Source of the DNA: an uncultured Nitrosomonadales bacterium
GTDB lineage: Bacteria > Pseudomonadota > Gammaproteobacteria > Burkholderiales > Gallionellaceae
Assembly: GCA_903858965.1 (NCBI GenBank)
Contig: CAIOKY010000155.1
Coordinates: forward strand, 1-36,612
Direction: 5' to 3'
DNA length: 36,612 nt
In this document: one piece after another, positions 1 through 7,116 of the stretch
How positions within the stretch are numbered: the first letter of the stretch is position 1
How the letters are laid out: every line of letters begins with the position of its first letter
The notes under the pieces: model-generated
What the model saw: only the letters and a program-made list of their open reading frames with translations
Databases searched by the model: none
What the model was told of the DNA's origin: nothing
Translations under genes and position numbers: made by a program

Positions 1-13
1 AAAAATAAAAAAT

Positions 14-265
14 ATGGAGCAATCACTTTCAGGTTATCGAGCGCTGGAATATGACGTCGAGCAAATCGTTAACAAAATTCGGGCTGATAGGGTTCTTTCA
101 AAATCGAGTAAGAGTATGCTTGAAGATGCGCAACGGAAAAAGAAGTCGCTTGTGTGCAACCCACCTGAAAATAATCAAGACAAGAATTTAATTGAAAAAC
201 TCTACGTTGAAGTCAATAAGGAACTCCCTTCGGATTCCTTTTTTATACCGGAGAATGCAGAATGA
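14..265 (+). CDS. Hypothetical small protein, possibly 5'-truncated
   Basis: This is an unrecognised, charged, lysine- and glutamate-rich protein of about 83 residues with no membrane segment or signal peptide. The frame stays open to the first base of the window, so the ATG at 14 is only the first visible start and the gene may be longer. The local sequence is much more AT-rich than the malonate genes downstream, which fits accessory or transferred DNA. Its TGA overlaps the ATG of the next tiny ORF (ATGA at 262-265), a typical arrangement for translational coupling. No function can be assigned. Confidence 0.5.
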   Translation: MEQSLSGYRALEYDVEQIVNKIRADRVLSKSSKSMLEDAQRKKKSLVCNPPENNQDKNLIEKLYVEVNKELPSDSFFIPENAE

Positions 266-405
266 CCCAACCGCCGCAACCAAGCCAGCCAAAACCGCAA
301 CCTACACCGCAACCCAGGCCTAACCCCACACCCCAACCAAACACGCAAGTGCCGGGGCGTATTCGTGAGCATGTTGAACCACCACGTCCTTGGCCAAAAC
401 CATAG
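262..405 (+). CDS. Proline/glutamine-rich 47-residue small ORF
   Basis: This short frame begins at an ATG that overlaps the preceding stop codon (ATGA) and ends at TAG 403-405. The first 29 residues consist almost entirely of Pro, Gln, Thr, Lys and Asn in a P-Q-P-type repeat. The end is mildly basic with a PPRPWPKP-like tail. Such low-complexity tracts act as linkers or SH3-like ligands in some proteins, but nothing here shows a role. It could also be the frameshifted 3' end of the upstream gene. The overlap with the upstream stop is the main support that it is translated. Confidence 0.4.
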   Translation: MTQPPQPSQPKPQPTPQPRPNPTPQPNTQVPGRIREHVEPPRPWPKP

Positions 406-467
406 CAAGCTAATGGGGGTCAGTTTGGCAATTAGTTATCCAATAAAACTAAAAGGGGTAGCTTCGA

Positions 468-899
468 ATGGACATAGTCGATCAAATCAAAAAAATAGAA
501 GTATCTGATCTCATTAAAACGATAATAGGACTTGTCGGAGTTGTAACGCCTGGTCTGCTAACTATTTTCTTTTTTAAACGTGATCTCTTCATATCACTCG
601 ATTTATTGAAACTTGTTTTGCTTTCAATCTCACTATGTTTGCCTATCGTCCTCCTAAATTTTATGTTGATGTTTGCTCTCCCTACAGAAGGCAGGCCTCT
701 AAACATAAAAGCTAACATATCAGCAAATCTTATTGTGGCGACAAGTTCATCGGCATTGGTTTTTAACCTGCCTCTTGTTGCGTCGTACATTTTTGAGCTC
801 CATTTTCGTACCTTCGTGTGGGTGGTTTTGATATTAGAAGCGGTAATTTCTCTGTCAATGTTTATTGAAAACATTGTAGTCAGGCTCAAGAAGAAATAG
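468..899 (+). CDS. Hypothetical multi-pass membrane protein
   Basis: This 143-residue protein is not recognised. It has about four hydrophobic segments (roughly residues 19-36, 47-71, 85-107 and 113-137), an N-terminal amphipathic stretch, and a basic C-terminus ending in RLKKK, which suggests the tail is cytoplasmic. A purine-rich GGGG lies about 10 bases before the ATG and serves as ribosome binding site. Codon use is AT-rich, unlike mdcA, which starts only 32 bases after its stop. The gene therefore looks like an accessory neighbour and not part of the malonate pathway. It is unlikely to be the malonate carrier: MdcF, MadL and MadM are different proteins. Confidence 0.65.
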   Translation: MDIVDQIKKIEVSDLIKTIIGLVGVVTPGLLTIFFFKRDLFISLDLLKLVLLSISLCLPIVLLNFMLMFALPTEGRPLNIKANISANLIVATSSSALVFNLPLVASYIFELHFRTFVWVVLILEAVISLSMFIENIVVRLKKK

Positions 900-931
900 C
901 ATCGCATATCAGTCTTCCACAAAAAATAATC

Positions 932-2602
932 ATGCCCAGCCCCGCTGAAAAAATCTGGGATCGCGAACGCCAGCGACGCAACCGCAAGCTGGAGCGCGCA
1001 TCATCGGCGCTGGGCGCTTCGCTGCGTGACAAGGTGGTGAACGCCGATCTGGCGGTGCGCTTGCTCGAAGCGGTGATAGCACCGGGTGACCGCGTGTGCC
1101 TGGAGGGCAACAACCAGAAGCAGGCGGATTTTCTGGCGCAGGCATTGACACGTGTCGATCCCGCACGGGTGAATAAATTGCACATGCTGCAATCAGTGTT
1201 GGCGCTGCCCGAGCATCTCGACTTATATGAATTGGGCATCGCGGAGCAAGTGGACTTTTCTTTTTCCGGCCCGCAGGCCGCGCGGCTGGCGCGCATGGTG
1301 GGCAAGGGGCAAATTCGCATCGGCGCGATCCACACATATCTCGAATTGTTCAGCCGCTATTTCGTCGACCTCACGCCGCATGTCGCGCTGGTGGCCGCGC
1401 AATCCGCCGATGCACAGGGCAATCTTTACACCGGCCCGAACACCGAGGACACGCCCGCGATCGTCGAGGCCACCGCGTTCAAAAACGGCATCGTGATCGC
1501 GCAGGTGAACGAGCTGGTGGACAAGGTGCCGCGCGTGGATATCCCCGGCGACTGGGTGAACTTCGTGATTCCCAGTCCGCGCCCGCATTTCATCGAGCCG
1601 CTGTTTACCCGCGACCCGGCGCAGATCTCCGAGATACAGGTGCTGATGGCGATGATGGCGATCAAGGGCATCTACGCCGAGTATGGCGTGCAACGCCTGA
1701 ACCACGGCATCGGTTTCGACACCGCCGCGATCGAATTGCTGCTGCCCACTTATGCGGCGAGCCTCGTGCTGAAGGGCAAGATTTGCAGCCACTGGGCGCT
1801 CAATCCGCATCCCGCGATGATCCCGGCGATCGAGGCCGGATTCGTGAAGTCTATTCATTGTTTCGGTTCCGAACTCGGCATGGAGAATTACATCGCCGCG
1901 CGCCCCGATGTGTTCTTCACCGGGCCGGATGGAACGATGCGCTCGAACCGCGCATTCTCACAGGCGGCGGGCCACTATGCCTGCGACCTGTTCATCGGCT
2001 CGACGCTGCAAATTGATATGGCAGGCAACAGCTCGACCGCGACGCTGGATCGCATCTCGGGTTTCGGCGGTGCGTCTAACATGGGCGCGGATGCCGCAGG
2101 GCGGCGCCATGCCAGCCCTGCGTGGTTGCGTGCGGGTGAGCAGCGGCGAACACAACAACCCGGCATTCCGCGCGGCCGTAAGCTGGTGGTGCAGATGGTC
2201 GAGACTTTTCGTGAACACATGCAACCTGCCTTCGTTGCTGAACTCGATGCATGGAAGCTCGCAGAATTTGCGAACATGCCGATCCCGCCGGTGATGATCT
2301 ACGGCGACGACGTCACGCACATCCTCACCGAAGAGGGCATCGCCAACCTGCTGTTGTGCGCCAATGCAGAGGAACGCGAACAGGCGATACGCGGCGTCGC
2401 GGGATACACCGAAATGGGCCTGGGCCGCGACCTGCGCATGGTGGAGAATCTGCGCGACCGCGGCGTGATCCGGCGCGCGGAAGATTTTGGCATCAACAAG
2501 CGCGATGCGACGCGCGACCTGCTCGCCGCGCGCTCGATCAAGGATCTGGTAAGAGCATCGGGCGGGCTTTATCAGCCGCCGGTGCGGTTCAGGAATTGGT
2601 AA
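932..2602 (+). CDS. mdcA: Malonate decarboxylase alpha subunit (acetyl-ACP:malonate ACP transferase)
   Basis: MdcA exchanges the acetyl group on the MdcC acyl carrier protein for malonate, the first step of the malonate decarboxylase cycle, in the cytoplasm. The 556 residues match the usual length of about 550. Family segments are visible: a WDRERQRRNRKL-type N-terminus, the GFGGASNMG stretch near residue 377 and the GRKLVVQMVETF block near residue 415, all in one unbroken frame. The spacer between the last two blocks is slightly divergent and longer than usual. No clear Shine-Dalgarno precedes the ATG, and the 32-base gap to the upstream gene shows no convincing promoter. It heads the mdc gene series. 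The last codons (RFRNW-stop) overlap a 15-bp sequence repeated after the next gene. Confidence 0.95.
   Translation: MPSPAEKIWDRERQRRNRKLERASSALGASLRDKVVNADLAVRLLEAVIAPGDRVCLEGNNQKQADFLAQALTRVDPARVNKLHMLQSVLALPEHLDLYELGIAEQVDFSFSGPQAARLARMVGKGQIRIGAIHTYLELFSRYFVDLTPHVALVAAQSADAQGNLYTGPNTEDTPAIVEATAFKNGIVIAQVNELVDKVPRVDIPGDWVNFVIPSPRPHFIEPLFTRDPAQISEIQVLMAMMAIKGIYAEYGVQRLNHGIGFDTAAIELLLPTYAASLVLKGKICSHWALNPHPAMIPAIEAGFVKSIHCFGSELGMENYIAARPDVFFTGPDGTMRSNRAFSQAAGHYACDLFIGSTLQIDMAGNSSTATLDRISGFGGASNMGADAAGRRHASPAWLRAGEQRRTQQPGIPRGRKLVVQMVETFREHMQPAFVAELDAWKLAEFANMPIPPVMIYGDDVTHILTEEGIANLLLCANAEEREQAIRGVAGYTEMGLGRDLRMVENLRDRGVIRRAEDFGINKRDATRDLLAARSIKDLVRASGGLYQPPVRFRNW
2586..2600 (+). repeat. Direct repeat, left copy (3' end of mdcA)
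   Basis: The 15-bp sequence GGTTCAGGAATTGGT forms the end of mdcA and recurs exactly at 3046-3060. CGGTG precedes both copies, separated by one base here and two bases in the second copy. The pair brackets the DUF1398 gene. Confidence 0.8.
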
Positions 2603-2632
2603 GTTCATCATTGATATTAGAGAGGACTGTCT

Positions 2633-3046
2633 GTGAGCAAAGCAATTGAAAATCTCAAATCAGCCCAGCAACAGGCGATGGCGGGGCGTCCTAAGGTCGG
2701 CGGCTTCCCGTATCTCGCCGAGACACTGCGCCGGGAGGGCGTAACGCGCAATCTCTGGTCACTGCCCGCTTGCCAAAGTTTGTACCTGACCGAAGAGGGG
2801 CCGGTCATGATGCAAGGGACGCCTCTGGTCGTTGGCATGGTAGACGTACCGCGGTTCGATCACGATGCCCTGATCGTTGCGCTGCGGACTGACCAGGCTG
2901 GCGAAAGTACTTTCCCGGAGTTCTTGATGGCAGCGTGGAAGGCGGGTGTTGTAAGTTACGATGTGGATTTTGTTGCGCGCAACGTAACGTACTACGGAGC
3001 GGGCGGGGAGAGTTATGTTGAGTCGTATCCAGCTACAACGGTGTAG
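2633..3046 (+). CDS. DUF1398 family protein inserted in the mdc locus
   Basis: The 137-residue product resembles the DUF1398 family (YbcV-like small proteins of unknown function). Recognisable features are an N-terminal helix, the segment FPYLAETLRREGVTRN, and the C-terminal FPEFLMAAWKAGVVSYDVDF followed by YYGAGGESYVESYP. The start is the GTG at 2633, preceded by a strong AGAGAGGA ribosome site six bases upstream. The gene separates mdcA from mdcC, where the family has no known role in malonate metabolism. A 15-bp direct repeat of the mdcA end overlaps its stop region, which points to insertion into a formerly contiguous mdcA-mdcC pair. The family assignment rests on recalled motifs. Confidence 0.8.
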   Translation: MSKAIENLKSAQQQAMAGRPKVGGFPYLAETLRREGVTRNLWSLPACQSLYLTEEGPVMMQGTPLVVGMVDVPRFDHDALIVALRTDQAGESTFPEFLMAAWKAGVVSYDVDFVARNVTYYGAGGESYVESYPATTV

Positions 3047-3060
3047 GTTCAGGAATTGGT
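3046..3060 (+). repeat. Direct repeat, right copy (after DUF1398 gene)
   Basis: This is an exact copy of the 15-bp sequence at the end of mdcA (2586-2600). The first base is the last base of the TAG stop codon of the DUF1398 gene. The offset between copies is 460 bp. Confidence 0.8.
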
Positions 3061-3103
3061 GAGGCATTGGGACACATCAGTCATGACAGCAACCATACAA
3101 TTG

Positions 3104-3236
3104 CCGTCATTCCCGCGAAAGCGGGAATCCAGCTATTCAAAATTCCGCGTAGCGGACAAAGATGTTTTTAAAGTGTCGTCTCACTTCGTGAGAATTTCAT
3201 TAACGAACTGGATTCCCGCTTTCGCGGGAATGACGG
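3104..3236. repeat. MITE-like palindromic element, copy 1
   Basis: Perfect 29-bp terminal inverted repeats lie at 3104-3132 and 3208-3236. Each begins CCGTCATTCCCGCGAAAGCG and ends in AATCCAG, and each arm itself contains the hairpin CCCGC-GAAA-GCGGG. The centre holds smaller palindromes (CCGCGTAGCGG and TCTCACTTCGTGAGA). No transposase is encoded. The element fills the gap between the DUF1398 gene and mdcC. A second member of the family is at 4530-4654. In RNA it would fold strongly and could affect message stability or coupling; that is inferred. Confidence 0.85.
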
Positions 3237-3263
3237 TAGTTATAAAGTAAAGGTGCGCGCAAC

Positions 3264-3581
3264 ATGACCATCGAAAATCTTAAATACCGCTTTGACGGCG
3301 GCAAGCCGACGCAAGGTGTGACTACGATCGTCGGCGTGCTGGGCTCGGGTAATCTCGAAGTGATGGTGGAACCCGCCGCGCTCGGCGGTGCGTGCGAGAT
3401 CGAGGTGTCGACTGCAGCGCAAGGATTCGGCAAGACCTGGCAGGCGGTGATGAAAGATTTTTTTGCGCGCCATCGAGTCGGCGACATACGCATTTCGGTG
3501 AACGATGCGGGCGCGACGCCGGCCATCGTCAGTCTGCGCCTCGACCAGGCGATCGAAACCTACAAAGGTAAAGGCAAATAA
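3264..3581 (+). CDS. mdcC: Malonate decarboxylase delta subunit (acyl carrier protein)
   Basis: MdcC is the small acyl carrier protein of malonate decarboxylase. It carries the 2'-(5''-triphosphoribosyl)-3'-dephospho-CoA-derived thiol group to which acetyl and malonyl are bound. The 105-residue length is normal. The attachment serine is expected in the motif GVLGSGNLEVMVEP, which is Ser28 here. TAAAGG lies ten bases before the ATG. Its TAA shares a base with the ATG of mdcD (TAATG), so the two are probably translationally coupled. A palindromic element lies immediately upstream. Confidence 0.95.
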   Translation: MTIENLKYRFDGGKPTQGVTTIVGVLGSGNLEVMVEPAALGGACEIEVSTAAQGFGKTWQAVMKDFFARHRVGDIRISVNDAGATPAIVSLRLDQAIETYKGKGK

Positions 3582-4468
3582 TGTCACGCAGCTATTACGA
3601 GAGCAACGCACGTGCGCGCATCGCAGGTCTGCTGGATGCGAACAGCTTTCATGAGTGGTTGCCTGCCGAAGCACGTGTGACCAGTCCGCATCTGGCGACT
3701 TTAGAGCAGCCTGCCGCGTTCGACGATGGCGTGGTCATCGGGCAGGGCAGCATCGCGGGAAAAAATATTTTCATCGCCGCGCAGGAAGGCGGCTTCATGG
3801 GTGGTGCGGTGGGCGAGGTGCACGGCGCGAAGATCGTCGGCGTACTGGAACGCGCGGTGCGCGACCATCCCGCGGCGGTGTTGCTGTTGCTCGAGACCGG
3901 CGGGGTGCGCTTGCAGGAAGCCAATGCCGGGCTGATCGCCGTGTCGGAAGTGATGCGCGCAATTTTGTCGGCGCGTGCAGCGGGCGTGCCGGTTGTTGTT
4001 GTAATCGGTGGTCAATACGGATGCTTCGGTGGCATGGGCATCGCCGCGCGTTGCGCCAGCGCGATCATCATGAGCGAAGAGGGCAGGCTCGGTTTGTCCG
4101 GCCCGGAAGTGATCGAGACTGCGCGTGGCGTCGAAGAATACGATGCACGCGACCGCGCGCTGGTGTGGCGTACCGTGGGCGGCAAGCACCGCTATCTGAT
4201 CGGCGAATGCGATGCCATCGTGCCGGATAGCATGGAGGCATTCCAGCAGGCGATCATGACGTGCATAGAGAACGGCGACGACTGGTCGCTGGAGGCGCTG
4301 AAACAGGAACATCAGCTGCTCAATGAACGGGTGAAACGTTTCGGCACTTGCAAGGATGGCCGCGACATCTGGCGCGAGCTGGGCTGGGCCGATCCGATTT
4401 CGATCGCGATGATGGACAACGACGAGTTCGTCAAGGCCGCGCAGGGGCACAGGACAAAGAACAATTGA
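3581..4468 (+). CDS. mdcD: Malonate decarboxylase beta subunit
   Basis: MdcD pairs with MdcE to form the decarboxylase that converts malonyl-S-ACP to acetyl-S-ACP and CO2. The 295 residues start with SYYESNARARIAGLLD and contain the crotonase/carboxyltransferase-type core: GGFMGGAVGEVHGAK near residue 70, LETGGVRLQEANAG near 105, GGQYGCFGGMGIAA near 145 and GRLGLSGPEVIE near 170. The start overlaps the mdcC stop by one base. The gene is intact. Downstream the operon is interrupted by 233 bases that include palindromic element copy 2. Confidence 0.96.
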   Translation: MSRSYYESNARARIAGLLDANSFHEWLPAEARVTSPHLATLEQPAAFDDGVVIGQGSIAGKNIFIAAQEGGFMGGAVGEVHGAKIVGVLERAVRDHPAAVLLLLETGGVRLQEANAGLIAVSEVMRAILSARAAGVPVVVVIGGQYGCFGGMGIAARCASAIIMSEEGRLGLSGPEVIETARGVEEYDARDRALVWRTVGGKHRYLIGECDAIVPDSMEAFQQAIMTCIENGDDWSLEALKQEHQLLNERVKRFGTCKDGRDIWRELGWADPISIAMMDNDEFVKAAQGHRTKNN

Positions 4469-4529
4469 GTTTTACATAAATTAGAGCAATGCTCGAATCG
4501 AACGCAACGGTATGCAAAATTCACAACCT

Positions 4530-4654
4530 CGTCATTCCCGCGAAAGCGGGAATCCAGCAAGAATAAGCAATCCGCGAAGCGGGCAAGCGCGATGTTGTCC
4601 CACTACGTGGGGTTTTGTGAACTGACTGGATTCCCGCTTTCGCGGGAATGACGG
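4530..4654. repeat. MITE-like palindromic element, copy 2
   Basis: The arms at 4530-4557 and 4626-4654 are the same inverted repeat as in the element at 3104-3236, with one base changed at the outer left end. The interior differs but keeps the plan of small palindromes (CCGCGAAGCGG and CCCACTACGTGGG). The two elements therefore belong to one family and have diverged internally. Together they bracket mdcC-mdcD. Confidence 0.85.
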
Positions 4655-4673
4655 TAACTGAGAGGTATCTGTT

Positions 4674-4700
4674 ATGAAGTTCTTAAAGGTACATACTTAA
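4674..4700 (+). promoter_or_regulatory. Possible eight-codon leader ORF before mdcE
   Basis: An ATG at 4674 with a good GAGAGG ribosome site eight bases upstream opens an eight-codon frame (MKFLKVHT). It stops at TAA 4698-4700, one base before the mdcE ATG. Ribosomes ending here could restart at mdcE, whose own AAAGG lies about 12 bases upstream, inside this mini-ORF. It may equally be chance or the residue of an older junction. Confidence 0.3.
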
Positions 4701-4701
4701 C

Positions 4702-5403
4702 ATGGGATGGAAATCAGTCGTCGATCAGTCATTTTCTTCCGGCCATCAGGTGCGCCAGCAAGGCGATCTGTTGACAGGCGAAGGACGCTGCGGCAAACAA
4801 ACTGTTGCGGTGATCGGCACAACGAACCACGCCGAAGTCGGCGTCGAGCTTGCGCTCGCGATGGCGGCTGCGGTGCTCGACGTGATACGCAGTCATCCCG
4901 CCCGGCCTATTGTGTTTCTGGTCGATACCAGCGGGCAGCGCCTGCGCCATCGCGACGAGATGCTCGGCCTGAACGGCTACATGGCGCATCTGGCGAAGTG
5001 CGTGGAGATGGCGCGCCGGCGCGGCCACGCGATCATCAGCCTGGTGTACGAGCAGGCGCTCTCCGGCGGATTTCTCGCCAACGGCATGATGGCGGACGTG
5101 TGCGCCGCACTGCCCGAAGCAGAGATACGCGTGATGGGCCTGCCCGCGATGGCGCGCGTGACGCGCATCAGCGAGGAAAGGTTGACCGAACTCAGCATGT
5201 CTTCTCCAGTGTTCGCGCCGGGCGCGAAGAATTATCTGAAAATGGGTGGACTGGATGAGTTGTGGGAAGGCGATCTGTCGGCATGTTTGACGGATGCAAT
5301 GGAGCATATCGATGCGAGCGATCATCGCCGCAAAAACGGGTTTGAGCGGGGCGGGCGCATGCTGGCCGATGTTGTCGTAAAAAGAGTGTTGGCCAGCGCC
5401 TGA
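4702..5403 (+). CDS. mdcE: Malonate decarboxylase gamma subunit
   Basis: MdcE is the second half of the malonyl-S-ACP decarboxylase and works with MdcD. The 233-residue sequence has the family pattern: GWKSVVDQSF start, QTVAVIGTTNHAEVGVE near residue 34, DTSGQRLRHRDEMLGLNGYM near 76, YEQALSGGFLANGMMADVCA near 115 and the MGLPAMARVTRIS motif near 144. The start is placed at 4702 because the homologous region begins immediately there. The gene follows palindromic element copy 2 and a possible leader ORF, and precedes mdcG by four bases. Confidence 0.95.
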   Translation: MGWKSVVDQSFSSGHQVRQQGDLLTGEGRCGKQTVAVIGTTNHAEVGVELALAMAAAVLDVIRSHPARPIVFLVDTSGQRLRHRDEMLGLNGYMAHLAKCVEMARRRGHAIISLVYEQALSGGFLANGMMADVCAALPEAEIRVMGLPAMARVTRISEERLTELSMSSPVFAPGAKNYLKMGGLDELWEGDLSACLTDAMEHIDASDHRRKNGFERGGRMLADVVVKRVLASA

Positions 5404-5407
5404 GTCC

Positions 5408-6088
5408 ATGCAATTGTCCAGACATACCTTGGTGTGGATACGGCCGGAATGCCATGCGGCTGTGGCCGCGCAGGTTACCGATGATGCGATGCGCGTACCA
5501 GTTGCTGCATGGCTGGCAGCAGATCGTCCTTTGGTGGTCGCACGTCAATCTTGCGACGAAGTTTTATCAGACACAATCGCACCAAATACCATCGCAGTCG
5601 GCCTGGCACTGCCACCCGCGCAAGGCAAGTGCCGCATCGCGCTCAGTGTGTCCGCGAATGACATCGTTCGATACTCACCGCCGTTGCGCCTCACCGATGC
5701 GATAGCCCATGCGCCTGTCGCGTGGCAGCCTGCACTGGCTGAACTCGATGCTGCGGCGATGAATATCGATATTGAATTGCGCGTATTCGGCTCGCTGGCA
5801 TGGCAGGCGCTGAGCGGCATGCAATATCTGACGCCGCAATCGGACATCGACCTGCTCTGGCATCCGCAATCGAATGCGCAGTTGCAGCAGGGCATAGAGC
5901 TGCTGGAGCACTGGGAACAGTCCAGTGGTTTGCGCGCCGACGGTGAAGTGCTGTTCGGCGCGAGCAGCGCGGTGTCATGGCGCGAATGGGTGACGTTGAA
6001 ATCCGGTAATGACCAACGCGTTTTGGTAAAGCGTTCATCCAGCGCCGAACTGGTCGAAGCCCGCGAACTGCTGGAGTTGCTGGCATGA
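5408..6088 (+). CDS. mdcG: Malonate decarboxylase holo-ACP synthase (phosphoribosyl-dephospho-CoA transferase)
   Basis: MdcG transfers the triphosphoribosyl-dephospho-CoA precursor, made by MdcB, onto the serine of MdcC. The product of 226 residues shows the nucleotidyltransferase signature GS (residues 128-129) followed by DID at 146-148, which should bind the metal and nucleotide. The N-terminus (RHTLVWI) and the late segment WREWVTLKSG are typical of the family. The gene starts four bases after mdcE, and its TGA overlaps the upstream-most ATG of mdcB (ATGA), which supports co-translation. Confidence 0.93.
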   Translation: MQLSRHTLVWIRPECHAAVAAQVTDDAMRVPVAAWLAADRPLVVARQSCDEVLSDTIAPNTIAVGLALPPAQGKCRIALSVSANDIVRYSPPLRLTDAIAHAPVAWQPALAELDAAAMNIDIELRVFGSLAWQALSGMQYLTPQSDIDLLWHPQSNAQLQQGIELLEHWEQSSGLRADGEVLFGASSAVSWREWVTLKSGNDQRVLVKRSSSAELVEARELLELLA

Positions 6089-7116
6089 ATCAAAATCTAG
6101 CTGTTGCTAAAGGCAGACCCTTCGATACGCCCGCATCCCTCGATACGGCACATTGCGCCTACTCGGGACGAACGGATCGGATTTTCACCGAAGCAATTAC
6201 CACTCCGTTCGTCCTGAGTGCCGCGCGTAGCGCGGTGTATCGAAGGAGTGAACGGGAAATGTATCGAAGCATGGATAGAGCGCAAAGCGGCGCGCATCAC
6301 ATCGCGGGTATGGCTGTGCGCAGCCTGTACCAGGAGCTGGCACTTTACCCCAAGCCGGGTCTGGTCAGTTTTCGCGACAACGGCGCGCACCGCGACATGA
6401 ATGCCGCGACCTTTGTGCGCAGCCTGTTTTCGTTGCGCGGCTACTTTGTTGCCATTGCGGCCGCGGGGATGCGCGCAGCGAAATTCAATGAGCTGCAGCA
6501 ACTCGGTATCGCCGCCGAGTCGCGCATGCTGCGCGCCACGCGCGGCATCAACACGCACCGCGGCGCGATCTTCACGCACGGCATACTCGCCGCCGCTGCG
6601 GGCCGCGTAGCCGCACGCAACATCAAACCATCCGATGAGAATCTGCGCTCCATCGTGATGGAAAACTGGAGCCGCGATCTGCGTGCCATCGCCGTTGCAC
6701 ACGCCGCAGCACCTTCCCACGGACAGCTGATGGCTATGCGCCATGGCGTGACCGGCGCGCGCGGCGAAGCGCTGCAGGCATTTCCTTCCATATTCGAGAT
6801 TGCGTTGCCGGCTTTGCGCGATGCACTGGTGCGAGGTGCCGATACACAGCTTGCGTTGCTGCATGTTTTCTTCGTGTTGCTCGCCGAGACAGCCGACACC
6901 AACGTGCTGTTTCGCGGCGGCGTAGAGGGGTTGCAGTTCATCCAGACACAAGCCAAGGCATTTCTCGAGCGCGGAAGCGTGTTTGCGCCAGGCTGGCAGG
7001 AGCGCGCGGAATCATTGCATCGCCAGTGCTCGGAAAAAAATCTGTCGCCGGGCGGCTGTGCCGATCTGCTGGCGGCAGCGTGGTTTGTGCATCAGTTACA
7101 AATTAACCAACCATGA
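6085..7116 (+). CDS. mdcB: Triphosphoribosyl-dephospho-CoA synthase with repeat-derived N-terminal extension
   Basis: MdcB joins dephospho-CoA and ATP to form 2'-(5''-triphosphoribosyl)-3'-dephospho-CoA, the prosthetic-group precursor used by MdcG. Homology to the family starts near residue 70 with HHIAGMAVRSLYQELALYPKPGLVS and continues through AHRDM, INTHRGAIFTHG and the C-terminal helices. The ATG at 6085 overlaps the mdcG stop (ATGA), as expected for the ancestral start. Residues 12-54, however, are encoded by a palindromic repeat element (6118-6247) that keeps the frame open. Either the enzyme carries a 60-70 residue extension or translation restarts at ATG 6259 (MYRSMDR). The position of mdcB between mdcG and mdcH differs from the mdcAB order of Klebsiella and Pseudomonas. 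Its TGA overlaps the mdcH ATG. Confidence 0.92.
   Translation: MNQNLAVAKGRPFDTPASLDTAHCAYSGRTDRIFTEAITTPFVLSAARSAVYRRSEREMYRSMDRAQSGAHHIAGMAVRSLYQELALYPKPGLVSFRDNGAHRDMNAATFVRSLFSLRGYFVAIAAAGMRAAKFNELQQLGIAAESRMLRATRGINTHRGAIFTHGILAAAAGRVAARNIKPSDENLRSIVMENWSRDLRAIAVAHAAAPSHGQLMAMRHGVTGARGEALQAFPSIFEIALPALRDALVRGADTQLALLHVFFVLLAETADTNVLFRGGVEGLQFIQTQAKAFLERGSVFAPGWQERAESLHRQCSEKNLSPGGCADLLAAAWFVHQLQINQP
6118..6247. repeat. Palindromic repeat element in frame inside mdcB
   Basis: Outer arms CCCTTCGATACGC (6118-6130) and GTGTATCGAAGGA (6235-6247) are inverted, with 11 of 13 bases matching. Inner arms ACTCGGGACGAACGGA (6161-6176) and TCCGTTCGTCCTGAGT (6204-6219) are inverted with 15 of 16 matching. 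A small GCGCGTAGCGCG palindrome lies at 6223-6234. The sequence style (CCTTCGATAC, CGTTCGTCCTGAG) is that of dispersed intergenic repeats in proteobacteria. Here it is translated as part of mdcB without a stop. Confidence 0.8.

Noticed and set aside
3104-4654. Composite transposon carrying mdcC-mdcD
   Set aside because: No transposase or target duplication is seen and mdcC-mdcD are native parts of the operon. Independent insertions of small elements are simpler.
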